From contig NC_008697.1 in assembly GCF_000015265.1 (NCBI RefSeq), forward strand, positions 186,001 to 250,000: a stretch of DNA of 64,000 bases. Reading direction: 5' to 3'. Origin of the DNA: Nocardioides sp. JS614 (GTDB lineage Bacteria; Actinomycetota; Actinomycetes; Propionibacteriales; Nocardioidaceae). The notes under the pieces were generated by a model that saw nothing but the letters and a program-made list of their open reading frames with translations, was not told the DNA's origin and ran no database searches. The position numbers were made by a program, and so were the translations under genes. Shown here one piece after another: positions 26,078 to 34,666 of the stretch; positions within the stretch are counted from its first letter, which is position 1, and each line of letters begins with the position of its first letter.

Positions 26078-27299
26078 CGATGAACTGCTTCCACAATTCC
26101 TTCTTCTTGTCGCGGGGATCAACTGAGCCCGCATCAGCGAGTCGATCCCAGGCCTTCCGAATTGTCGACTCACCAGCTAGCGAGAGGGTATCCCCCAGGA
26201 TCGGTACCACGTTGCGCCCGACTGCTACCTGAGTCGACTGAACGACTAACACCTGGATGTTCGTGGCGACGGCACTGATGCAGTCACTCTCCAGGTCACG
26301 TTCGGCGGCCGCCGATCTGCTCGCGCTGTCCTCGCGGATGATGTCGCCCATGATCGGCAGCATCTCCTGCTCGTCGTGCTTCTCAAAGAAATCGTCGAGG
26401 TCCTGGCGGCGATACGCGTCCCGCCACTTTCGCGATGCCCGAGCGGCCGCGTCCGCGAACTTGTATCCGGCTGCATCGTGTCGGTAGAAGAGCGTCAGCA
26501 GGAAGAGAGGCGCCCGGTTCGCCCGGCGCCGGATCGGTACAGAGATCGAGAGCGTCCCTGTCTCCTTCGCTATCGCAGCCCGGTATTCGTCGACCACTGC
26601 GGCCGCGGCAAGCGCGGCAGAGGATGTTTCGTCGCGCGCATCCAGGAACCGTGCACGCCACCATTTGCCGCCAAAGAAGAGGTCAGCCTTCTCCACGCCT
26701 TGGCTGGAGAGCCCCGGCTTGATCTCCGGCGTGCCGCCTGCGCCGCGCTGGAGATACCCGCCGTGGCGGGAGACAGCCTCGACGTTGATATTGAGCAGCA
26801 CCTCCGACGGTGGCTTGCTCCGCCCAAGCAGGGTGCCGGTCATCATGCCTCGTGCCATCGAGACTCCGAACGGGTCGAGCAGCGTGAGCACCGGGCTGGT
26901 GCCAACTTCCTCCCACGCCTTGGGCAGTTGCTCTTGAACCTCACCGCCAAGAACAAGGGCGTGGCAGCCGCGTTCCTGGAACGGCTTGACGTTTGATCGG
27001 AGCTTTTTCAGGTAGTTCGGCTTCTGCTCGATGAAGGCGCAGCGGATGTTGCGAGGCGACTTCCACTGCGCCGCCTTCTCCGCGATCTCCAGCGCGACGA
27101 TCGGCGATCCAGTGACTGTCTCGCCGTCGTCGTCCGCGTCGTACGTGCCGGGGCCGGCGTAGCCATCCACCAGCCAGACGGGACCGGAGAACGAGCCGCC
27201 AACCATTGCGCAGAAGACGTTGAAGTACTCGGCCAGGACGGCGTGCTTGAGCACCGCAGCAGGCTTCTTCCTCTGGAAGAAGGAATCATTCGCCGCCAT
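26067..27299 (-). CDS. tcmP: Three-Cys-motif partner protein TcmP
   Basis: A 410-residue TcmP. The N-terminal part has KHAVLAEYFNVFCAM, then VWLVDGYAGPGTYD and GSPIVALEIAE, followed by RCAFIEQKPNYLKKL and TLLDPFGVSMARG. These resemble a Rossmann methyltransferase-like core with an acidic DPFG site. The C-terminal part has a helical region and a winged-helix-like end (GESTIRKAWDRLADAGSV). TcmP is known only as the usual neighbour of three-Cys proteins. ATG at 27299 has GGAGA before it. Confidence 0.9.
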   Translation of the reverse strand: MAANDSFFQRKKPAAVLKHAVLAEYFNVFCAMVGGSFSGPVWLVDGYAGPGTYDADDDGETVTGSPIVALEIAEKAAQWKSPRNIRCAFIEQKPNYLKKLRSNVKPFQERGCHALVLGGEVQEQLPKAWEEVGTSPVLTLLDPFGVSMARGMMTGTLLGRSKPPSEVLLNINVEAVSRHGGYLQRGAGGTPEIKPGLSSQGVEKADLFFGGKWWRARFLDARDETSSAALAAAAVVDEYRAAIAKETGTLSISVPIRRRANRAPLFLLTLFYRHDAAGYKFADAAARASRKWRDAYRRQDLDDFFEKHDEQEMLPIMGDIIREDSASRSAAAERDLESDCISAVATNIQVLVVQSTQVAVGRNVVPILGDTLSLAGESTIRKAWDRLADAGSVDPRDKKKELWKQFIVKR

Positions 27300-27459
27300 G
27301 CTGTGTCTCCGAAGGTCACGCCCGAGCTGTCACGCCGTGTGACCGGGGTTCTATGGTGCCAAGGCATCCGGACAATTGCGGTGTTTGGCGCCGTGTCGGG
27401 TACGCCGTCGATGAACGCGAGCGAGTCTCGGGAGAGCTCGGCCCGCCATACTGGCGTCC

Positions 27460-27969
27460 ATGCTGCGGACGCAGGAGCAACTCGATCAGGGCGCACTCCA
27501 CGTTGCTTTCGCGATCGACATGGCGTGCAGCCTCGTACCGCTGACTGACGATTCGTCCTTGCCGACGGCTGCCTCGATCGCGTGCTTGGAGTCGTACCAC
27601 TCCCACATGCGGACCTTGGTTGAGTTCCTCCTTCATGATCGCCAGAAGCGGGACATTCATCGTCACGACTACCTTCCGGGCTGGGACCCCGAGGTCGGAC
27701 TCGAGGGCGCCAGGCTGGAGGAACTCTGGTCTGACGCGAGCCAGAACGTTTCTCACCTAAGCTGGAAGCGAGTGCCCGACGCCAATGGAGTAGTCGTGCT
27801 GACGAACGTCGCACCCGCGAACCTCGCTCTGCTCGCCGGACTGATGCTGGCCATCGTCGAGTCCTTCACCCGAGAGCTTGAATCCACGGGACACCCCAAT
27901 CGCGTGCAGTTTCGCGCTGCTCTAGACCTTGGTCATCAAAGAATGTCTGGAAAGCGACCCGGAGAGTAG
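27460..27969 (+). CDS. Unknown helical protein in the defence island
   Basis: A 169-residue protein. Likely helices (AFAIDMACSLVPL, SIACLESYHSHMRTLVEFLL) lead to HRHDYLPGWDPE and SQNVSHLSWKRV, then a hydrophobic helix (APANLALLAGLMLAIVESF). The layout is familiar from uncharacterised proteins with a conserved N-x-x-H-L-(S/T) segment, and a HEPN-like fold is conceivable. No function is claimed. There is no strong ribosome site before ATG 27460, and the gene ends 3 bases from the convergent drmC stop. Confidence 0.6.
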   Translation: MLRTQEQLDQGALHVAFAIDMACSLVPLTDDSSLPTAASIACLESYHSHMRTLVEFLLHDRQKRDIHRHDYLPGWDPEVGLEGARLEELWSDASQNVSHLSWKRVPDANGVVVLTNVAPANLALLAGLMLAIVESFTRELESTGHPNRVQFRAALDLGHQRMSGKRPGE

Positions 27970-27972
27970 CGC

Positions 27973-28677
27973 TCAGACCAACTCATACAGAGTCCCGTGC
28001 TTGCTTGTCATGGTGGACTCGACGGACTTCGCGAGTGCAGCGTCGCGGACTAGCAGGCCGAACTCGACGTTGCGGTTCTCGGCGCTGAACGAGAAGTTGG
28101 CGCTGGTCAGCAGCAGGACTTCGTGGTCGATGACGATGAATTTGGCGTGGCTGACGACGCGCTGGCCCGACGGGAGCTCCGCGGATCGGTAGGTCGTTGC
28201 TCGCGGGAGTTGGGCCTTGACCTTGGTGGCGTCGGCTTTGTCTCCGTCGACGTAGACGGTCACGACGACACCAGGCTGTTCGGCAGCTTCCTTGAGTACG
28301 GTCCACATCTGCGAGGTCTTCTCGAAGTTGTAGGTGGCGCAGGTGACTGAGATCCGTGCGGCCTGAACGAGTCGATGGAATTCGCCGGTGAGGTGACCGA
28401 CCTTGGCTTCGTTGCCAGGCATCGTCCACACAGGAGTCAGATCGCGGTGGACCGACTTTGCCCCTGTGATCCCCCGCAGCACCGCGGCGGCTCGGGCACG
28501 ATCGGTGTGGTCGAGCTCGGCCGCTGCCAGCAACTCCTTGGCGTCCTCACGTCGGGCGGAGTTGATCGCGGCCAACGCCTTGATGATGTGCTGGCCGTTG
28601 TCGAACTGGACCGCGAGAGCTTCGGCTTCGCTTGCGGTGAGGTACTCACCGAGTGCGACAAACGGATCAGAGGGCAT
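27973..28677 (-). CDS. drmC: DISARM-type phospholipase D protein DrmC
   Basis: A 234-residue PLD-family protein with one HKD motif: SHAKFIVIDHEVLLLTSANF, then SFSAENRNVEFGLLV. The N-terminal helical part (GEYLTASEAEALAVQFDNG) is like DrmC of the DISARM phage-defence system. It overlaps the truncated drmB by 11 bases, the usual drmB-drmC order. DISARM protects with DrmA, DrmB and a methyltransferase, none of which is complete here. Confidence 0.85.
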   Translation of the reverse strand: MPSDPFVALGEYLTASEAEALAVQFDNGQHIIKALAAINSARREDAKELLAAAELDHTDRARAAAVLRGITGAKSVHRDLTPVWTMPGNEAKVGHLTGEFHRLVQAARISVTCATYNFEKTSQMWTVLKEAAEQPGVVVTVYVDGDKADATKVKAQLPRATTYRSAELPSGQRVVSHAKFIVIDHEVLLLTSANFSFSAENRNVEFGLLVRDAALAKSVESTMTSKHGTLYELV

Positions 28678-29575
28678 CGACGCTCCCGAAGAACCCGGAC
28701 ACGGAGTCGCCCGTGGCCGTCGGGAGGTTCAACAGGAATCGCCGGTCAACGAACCGGTTGGCCTTCTCGCACGAGGTCTCGGACGCGAACGAGCAGCAGT
28801 GGCAGGCTGCGCCGTGCAGGAAGTCCTCGGGGTCGCTCGGCGTTCGCATCGCGCAGACCGGGTCCGAAGAGCACCTGGACGCTCGTCTCAGGGCCGAGAT
28901 CACGAGCCCCTGCAGCCGAGTCGGCTCCGAGAGCGCGACGAGCCCGCCAAGGGTTCCTTCGCTGTCGGATGCAGTGGTGCAGATCAGGAGTCCGGCAGCT
29001 GCCTCACGCTGTGGCGAGGCCGACCACCCGTAGATGCGCTCGGTCAGGCTGGCCGCGCCGTAGCCACTCGACATCGCCATCTCACGGATCAGAGCGTGGG
29101 ACAGCGAGTGCAGAAGCCAATACCTCGGCGCGGGGAGGCGGGTGTCGGGGTCGACGAGCTTGGCAGTCTCGGAGAACCTTCGGGAGAAATTCCTACGATG
29201 TGCGGCCCGGTGCGCATCCCACAGTGGGCTCGCGACGATGCCCCGCTCCCAAGCATCAACAGCCGCGAGGTCGAGCTGGAGGAAAATGCCCTCGCCGCGG
29301 TCTTCAGTGGCTGGCACCCAGGCCGGCTTACCCTTCCGGGTGAGCTTGACGAGTCGACTGACGAGGTCGTTGACTCGGTCCATCTCGTCGAGGCGGGTGA
29401 ATCCGAGGACCGCGTTGATCTTCTTCATCTGGTTGACCGCGACGACACGACTGATCCTCTGGTGCAGTTCCGGGCCGCGCTGCATCTCGGTGACCATGAG
29501 TCCGCTGGAGTTCTGCTGCTGCGGGAACAAGGACGGCTTCTGGAGGTATCGCCACTCCGGGACCAGTAGATCGAC
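28667..29575 (-). pseudogene. drmB: 5'-truncated drmB (C-terminal DUF1998 part)
   Basis: The remaining 300 codons end with the DUF1998 region: LPAPRYWLLHSLSHALIREM, SGYGAASLTERIYGW, and the zinc-type cysteines CSSDPVCAM, HGAACHCCSFASETSCEKAN. Full DrmB is over 550 residues, so the N-terminal part is missing. The frame continues upstream of a TTG at 29530 as VDLLVPEWRYLQKP, then homology stops near 29575, where a recombinase fragment starts. This looks like loss by the mobile element, not a short natural gene. Confidence 0.8.
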
Positions 29576-29584
29576 TGGGTCCGA

Positions 29585-30111
29585 CGCCGTTTGTTTCGAC
29601 GCACCCCGGACGGGCTGGCGCCGTTGTGGCTGTGGCTCGCCCCGAATGGGTGCCGAAGAAGCCCTACGGGTGGGAAGACACCTTCGATCACGCCAATCAC
29701 CGCATCGCCCGAGTGTGGGCCAAGACCGTCGGTGACGGGACGGACGCGGACGAGTGCCCGTTGTGGGCGCGGCCGCACATGCTGCGGCACTCGTTCTGCC
29801 TGAAGTGGTACTCGATCCTGTCGGCGGTCTGGCGGACCCGGGTCACGGGCCTGTCCGAGGAGGAGACGCGTGATCTGCGCGATCAGCTGGGTGACATCTG
29901 GTACCAGCTGGCCGCACTGATGGGCCACGCCCACCCGATGACCACGCGAGACATCTACCTCGAACCATTCGCCGGGCTGGAGATCGACTACCTGATGGCC
30001 CTGTTGGACGAGGAGGAGACCGCCGGCGTCGATGCGTTGCTGCGCACCCTTGCCGACGAGGGCGGGCGCACGGTGCAGCCGATCACCCTCACCGGTGAGG
30101 TGTCCCGGTGA
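29585..30111 (+). pseudogene. Truncated, frameshifted TnpA-like tyrosine recombinase
   Basis: The catalytic end is intact: ECPLWARPHMLRHSFCLKWY (HxxR box) and LMGHAHPMTTRDIYLEPF (H and nucleophile Tyr). The N-terminal part with the first catalytic Arg is gone. The first about 20 codons (RTPDGLAPLWLWLAPNG) are in one frame and the continuation (VPKKPYGWEDTFDHANHRI) in another, so a frameshift lies near 29650. The product would be inactive. Confidence 0.8.
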
Positions 30112-31961
30112 GCGGCCGCGCGGGGGGAGGACAACCCGCGACCCTGCCACCGGCCGGGTGGGCGCCGCGGCCACGCCTGGGACCCGACGGTGAAAGTGTG
30201 TTGTTCCTCGACGAAACCAGTGGACGCAGCACGCTGTTCGAGTTCACCGATCTGCCGGTGGCCGAGCCGATCCGTCGGTGGCTGGCCGAGCGTGTCGCGG
30301 GCCAGTTCACCACCCGTTCGACGGTCAAACGATTGCCCACCGCCAGGTCGCTGGTGGACACGGCCCGCCATTTCGCCGTCGTGCTATCCGAGCACCCGGT
30401 CACCGTCCGGCGCCCGGAGGACGTCGTCGCCGAGCACCTGCTGGCCTTCCGGCGCCGCTACGAGCACCTGAAACCACGAACCGTGAGCGGCTACGTCGAG
30501 AACCTGCGACGGCTGCTGCGCGACGACGAGCGTCTCAGCCCCGACGCGCGGGCCGGGCTGGCGGCGATCCGGGTACGCGCGATGAGTCGCCGCGACATCA
30601 CCAAGCGGGGCTACACCGAGGTCGAATGGCAGGAGATCCTGACCGCCGTACGACACGACGTGCGGGCGGCCCGCGACCGGATCCACGCTTCGTGGCGACT
30701 GCTGGTCCGGTATCGGGCCGGTGAGCTTCCCACCGGTAGCGAGGACGTCACGCTCGGTCGGTTGTTGGATGGCTTCGAACGCACCGGTCAGCTGCCCCGC
30801 AAGGTCGATACGAACGGCACCCCGGACGTGCACCGGTGTGGCGGACTGGTCAAGGTCGCCGGCATGCTGTGTCTGTCCCCGGACGAGCTGGCCGCGTTCG
30901 CGCTGCTCCTGGTCTCCTTGACCGGGCAGAACTACGGCACGATCGCGGCCTGGCCGGCGGCGCACTTCCGTCCCGACGGCGGGCTGACCGACGAGGGCCT
31001 CGCCTTGGTCGAGTCGTGCAAGCCGCGCCGCGGACCCGACCGGGAACACATGGTCATCGCGCTGGAAGACCTCATCACCGGCGGCGACCGGGAGCACCGG
31101 TGGTCCCGGTCGCCGCTGCGGGTGTACCGGATGCTGCTCGACCTCGGCGACACCGCCCGCCGCCTGAGCAATAGCCGGGGACTCTTCACCGGCCGGATCG
31201 CCAAGAGAACCGTTCATACTCCAAGCCCGTGGATCACCGCGCTGACCAGCCAGCATGTGCAGCGGTGGGCCGCCGCCCGCGGCTTCCCCACCGCCACCTT
31301 CGCGGTACCCGGCGGGAAGCCGGTGGTCTCGGTGAGGCGGCTGCGGCTGACCGCGATCGAACGGCGGCGTCGCCCCGTGGCGCACACCGCGGCCACCATG
31401 CGCGATACCTACCTGATGCCCCACCCCGCCGTCCAGGCCGAGTCCCACGCCGTCGTCGCGGCCACCCTGGACAGCGAGGTGAGCAAGGCCCGCGACCATG
31501 CCCGGGTGCCGGTCTTCACCCAGAACTTCGTAGACCTGGCCCGGAGCGACCCACAGGCCGCCGCCCAGCAGGCCGGCATGAGCACGAAGCAGTTGGCCGG
31601 CCTCCTGGATGGCAGCAAGGACACCGTCCTGGCGTCCTGCCAAGACCACCGGGCCAGCCCGTACGACCCGCCCGGGGCCGCCTGTTCGGCGTCGTTCCTG
31701 GCCTGCCTGGACTGCGCTAACGCCCGCGCCCTGCCGCACCAGCTACCGATCCAGCTGGCCGCGATCGACGCACTGGAGCAGTTGCGTCCACACCTGCCCC
31801 CGGCCCTGTGGGCGCGCCGGTACGCACCCCGCCTGGACCAGCTGCGAGACATCACCGCCGGCTTCCAGCCCGCCGAGATCGACCACGCCAGGGCCGGGAT
31901 CTCCGACGGGCACCGCCAACGAGTCAGCGACCTCCTGGAGGGCCGATGGGACCTGCACTGA
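30108..31961 (+). CDS. TnpB-like recombinase protein, degenerate active site
   Basis: A 617-residue protein that starts at GTG overlapping the previous stop. The middle follows a tyrosine-recombinase plan: a SAM-like N-terminal domain (HLKPRTVSGYVENLRRLLRD), a catalytic-like domain around FALLLVSLTGQNYGTIAAW, and VVSVRRLRLTAIERRRRPVA followed by TAATMRDTYLM. The expected Arg in the first box and His-x-x-Arg are not clear, so it may act as a non-catalytic partner. A cysteine cluster (CSASFLACLDCANA) is near the end. Confidence 0.75.
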   Translation: MSGRAGGGQPATLPPAGWAPRPRLGPDGESVLFLDETSGRSTLFEFTDLPVAEPIRRWLAERVAGQFTTRSTVKRLPTARSLVDTARHFAVVLSEHPVTVRRPEDVVAEHLLAFRRRYEHLKPRTVSGYVENLRRLLRDDERLSPDARAGLAAIRVRAMSRRDITKRGYTEVEWQEILTAVRHDVRAARDRIHASWRLLVRYRAGELPTGSEDVTLGRLLDGFERTGQLPRKVDTNGTPDVHRCGGLVKVAGMLCLSPDELAAFALLLVSLTGQNYGTIAAWPAAHFRPDGGLTDEGLALVESCKPRRGPDREHMVIALEDLITGGDREHRWSRSPLRVYRMLLDLGDTARRLSNSRGLFTGRIAKRTVHTPSPWITALTSQHVQRWAAARGFPTATFAVPGGKPVVSVRRLRLTAIERRRRPVAHTAATMRDTYLMPHPAVQAESHAVVAATLDSEVSKARDHARVPVFTQNFVDLARSDPQAAAQQAGMSTKQLAGLLDGSKDTVLASCQDHRASPYDPPGAACSASFLACLDCANARALPHQLPIQLAAIDALEQLRPHLPPALWARRYAPRLDQLRDITAGFQPAEIDHARAGISDGHRQRVSDLLEGRWDLH

Positions 31962-34069
31962 CGAGCGACGAGGGCGACCGTGGCCGTGTCGGGGCATCGA
32001 TCCTGTACCACCGCACCGTGCGGGCCGGCACCACGCCGAGCAAGCTGTCCCGCTTCGAGGACACGGTCTGGCACCTGGCCCCCGCCCACCCCGACGCGCA
32101 CGCGAAGATCAACGCGATCCGATGGGACCACTGGCCCGCCGAGCTGGTCGAGGTGTTCAAGACCGTCGCCCTGGCCTTCCTGGAACACCCCGTCCCGCGC
32201 AGCGTCACCGTCACCAGCGACGGGGAACCGATGAGCATCGGCACCCTGGTCTTCCGGCTGCGCACCCTGCACGTGTTCGCGGCCTGGATGAGCCAGCACC
32301 ACCTGCCCAGCCTGCACGAGGTCACCGACCAGCATCTGGAACGCTACCGCCGGCACGTGCTCGGGCTGGAGACCAGCAACCGCCGCAAACGTGACCTGTT
32401 CATCGCGGTCCGCACCGTCTGGGACTACCGTGCCTACCTTCCCCCGCACTGCCGGCTGGACACCGACAACCCCTGGGACGGCACGCCGCCATCCAGGCTG
32501 GCCGCGGCCCCCTGCCGGCCGGCGGGCGCGGAGAACACGACCCCGCGCATCGCCCCGGCCACCATGGAGGCCCTTCTGGGCTGGAGCCTGCGCATGGTCG
32601 AGGTGATCGGCCCCGACGTCGTGGCGGCCCGCGCCGAACTGGACCAGTTCGAGGCTGGCACCCACCCCAGCCAGGTGACTCTGGACGGGTTGTCCTCCCG
32701 GCAGCGGCTCCGGGCCTTCGCCGCCGACGCGAGCCGGCAGGGCCACGCCCTACCCGGACACCTGAGCCGCGACTCGCAGGAGCAACCACGGATCAACTGG
32801 AGCCACCTCGCCAGGATGCTGCAGCTGCCGCAACGCCAAGTCCCTCCCAGCCTGCAGCCCGTCATCCGCGACAGCGGCCTGCCCATCGCCGACGGCTCAC
32901 CCGTGGGCACCATCACCGGGCGCATCGAGGAGAGACCGTGGCGCGAACGACCCCTGACGACGCAAGAACTCCCCGGCCTGGTCTCTCACCTGTCCGCGGC
33001 CTGCTTCGTAGTCATCAGCTACCTGTCGGGCATGCGACCCGGCGAAGTCCTCAACCTACGCCGCGGCTGCACCCGCCAGGACGAGACGACCGGCCAGCTC
33101 CTGGTAGCCGGCCGGTGCGGCAAAGGACACGCCCGCACCCCGCGGCCCACCCTCGGGGACGACCCCTGGGAGCGCACCTGGGTCGTTGTGCGTCCCGTCC
33201 ACCAGGCCATCACCGTGCTCGAGCAGCTGACCGACGCCCCCTTGCTGTTCCCGTCCAGCCTCCACAAGCCGCACGCGATCCGGCCCGCCGACCGGCATGC
33301 CCGCCGAAACGGTGAAATCACCCGCGACCTGGGAAGCTTCATCGCCTGGGTCAACGCCACCTTCCACCGACTCGACGGCCAGCCCGCGATCCCCCCTGAT
33401 CCGGCCGGGCGGATCTACCCCATCCGGTTTCGCCGTACGCTGGCCTACTTCATCGTGCGTCGCCCCCGCGGGCTGATCGCCGCCGCGTTGCAGTACGGGC
33501 ACGTGTCCACCACCGTCACGCTCAGCTACAGCGGCAAGGCCGACACCGGGTGGCTCGACGACCTGGCCGTCGAACGCCTGGAGGCCCTCCTCGAGCACAA
33601 CCAGCACGACCATGCCCTGCTGGCCCGAGGGGAGCACGTCAGCGGCCCCGCCGCCACCGACTATCGCGACCGCGTGGAATCCGCTCACCGGTTCGCCGGC
33701 CGCACGGTCAACCGCGTCCGCAACGTCGAACGACTCCTGGCACAGGCCGACCCCAGCATCCACCACGGCGACGGGATGACCTGCGTGTACCGGGCCGAGA
33801 CCGCCGCCTGCCGCACTAGCCGGATCGCTCACGGACTTCCCGCTCCGGACGGCCCCCTCGAGGCGGAATGCCAGTCCGGGTGCGTCAACCTGGCCTACAC
33901 CGACCGCGACATCGCTCGCCTGCGCGAACGCCTCAACGTCCTGAATGCCGCCGCCGACGACCAGATGACACCAGCCCCACTGCGCGACCGCGCACGCGCC
34001 CAAGCCGACCAGGTCCGCGCCGTCCTCACACGACACCAGACAGAGCCCAAAGAAGGCCGCACATCATGA
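31946..34069 (+). CDS. Large tyrosine-type recombinase, third of the set
   Basis: A 707-residue protein. I chose ATG 31946, with GGAGGG just before it, because it overlaps the preceding gene end by 16 bases. The catalytic half shows VVISYLSGMRPGEVLNLRRG (first Arg box), RIYPIRFRRTLAYFIVRRP (box 2 with Arg in place of the usual His), and YGHVSTTVTLSYSGK (Tyr). Cysteines CVYRAETAAC and CQSGCVNLAY near the end suggest a metal knuckle. Active-site variation may mean division of labour among the set. Confidence 0.8.
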   Translation: MGPALTSDEGDRGRVGASILYHRTVRAGTTPSKLSRFEDTVWHLAPAHPDAHAKINAIRWDHWPAELVEVFKTVALAFLEHPVPRSVTVTSDGEPMSIGTLVFRLRTLHVFAAWMSQHHLPSLHEVTDQHLERYRRHVLGLETSNRRKRDLFIAVRTVWDYRAYLPPHCRLDTDNPWDGTPPSRLAAAPCRPAGAENTTPRIAPATMEALLGWSLRMVEVIGPDVVAARAELDQFEAGTHPSQVTLDGLSSRQRLRAFAADASRQGHALPGHLSRDSQEQPRINWSHLARMLQLPQRQVPPSLQPVIRDSGLPIADGSPVGTITGRIEERPWRERPLTTQELPGLVSHLSAACFVVISYLSGMRPGEVLNLRRGCTRQDETTGQLLVAGRCGKGHARTPRPTLGDDPWERTWVVVRPVHQAITVLEQLTDAPLLFPSSLHKPHAIRPADRHARRNGEITRDLGSFIAWVNATFHRLDGQPAIPPDPAGRIYPIRFRRTLAYFIVRRPRGLIAAALQYGHVSTTVTLSYSGKADTGWLDDLAVERLEALLEHNQHDHALLARGEHVSGPAATDYRDRVESAHRFAGRTVNRVRNVERLLAQADPSIHHGDGMTCVYRAETAACRTSRIAHGLPAPDGPLEAECQSGCVNLAYTDRDIARLRERLNVLNAAADDQMTPAPLRDRARAQADQVRAVLTRHQTEPKEGRTS

Positions 34070-34512
34070 CACGCAAGCGACGCGACCTTGACGCCGAACG
34101 CCGCGACCTGACCGCCGCCGCGGAACGTCTCCTCGCCGGCACCCCGCTGCGTTCGGCCAGCGGGAAGCTCACCAGCAGCGAACTGATTACCGAGTCCGGC
34201 CTACGACGTGACGTCGTCTACGGCGACCACAAGGACCTCGTCGACGACTTCAAGGCCCGCGTCAAAGCCCAGGACGCCACACCCAGCTCGATCGCAGGAA
34301 TCGCCGAGGAGACCCGCGCGCTCAAGGACGAAAACGCGTCTCTCAGAAAGCAACTCGCCGAAGAACATGAGACCACCAAGACGCTGACCAAGATCGTCGC
34401 CGAGCTCTCCCTCGAACTCCACCAAGCACGCGAAGAAGTCACGTCATTGCAACAGGTCCCACGCATCGGCGCGCATGTGCCCCACGACCGGCCACCAGGT
34501 ACGTTGCGGTAG
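34066..34512 (+). CDS. DUF6262-like coiled-coil protein (TnpC-like)
   Basis: A 148-residue protein beginning MTRKRRDLDAERRDLTAAAE, with a short helix-turn-helix-like part (KLTSSELITESGLRRDVVYG). A long coiled coil follows (RALKDENASLRKQLAEEHET, KTLTKIVAELSLELHQAREE). It starts in an ATGA overlap with the recombinase gene. Small partners of this type follow Tn554-like recombinases and probably bind the ends or orient the reaction. Confidence 0.8.
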   Translation: MTRKRRDLDAERRDLTAAAERLLAGTPLRSASGKLTSSELITESGLRRDVVYGDHKDLVDDFKARVKAQDATPSSIAGIAEETRALKDENASLRKQLAEEHETTKTLTKIVAELSLELHQAREEVTSLQQVPRIGAHVPHDRPPGTLR

Positions 34513-34584
34513 ACCCGCTGGACCAAGCGGCGAAACGGGCCGACGGGGCCAGGCTGCCCACCGGCTCCACCACCCGAGCTGATC

Positions 34585-34597
34585 GGGGCTGCGCCCC
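34585..34597. terminator. Candidate short hairpin after the recombinase operon
   Basis: GGGGC (34585-34589) and GCCCC (34593-34597) pair perfectly around a TGC loop, followed by AAATA. It may end the recombinase transcript. It is short and therefore weak evidence. Confidence 0.3.
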
Positions 34598-34666
34598 AAA
34601 TACCGATCCCTCACGGCCACGAGGTCCTTGGGTGGCCCGAGCCCGCGCCGATCCGAGGTCGGGTAT

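Larger units (their letters stand above)
29585..34512 (+). mobile_element. Tn554/RIT-like tyrosine-recombinase element
   Basis: Four overlapping plus-strand genes form one unit: a truncated tyrosine recombinase, two long recombinase-like proteins, and a small coiled-coil protein. Tn554 (TnpA-TnpB-TnpC) and recombinase-in-trio elements share this order of consecutive recombinases, and DUF6262 is the usual small partner in actinobacteria. The left edge abuts the broken drmB. I found no terminal repeats or cargo genes, and the right border is not defined. Confidence 0.7.

Noticed and set aside
29425..30174. Minus-strand frame continuing past the drmB remnant
   Set aside because: It is out of phase with the DrmB homology and antisense to the recombinase fragment.
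30384..31739. Long minus-strand frame (451 codons) opposite the TnpB-like gene
   Set aside because: Antisense shadow; no domain, and the plus-strand gene has coupled starts and stops with its neighbours.
31409..34036. Two long minus-strand frames opposite the third recombinase
   Set aside because: Antisense shadows of a gene with recognisable recombinase boxes; composition not protein-like.
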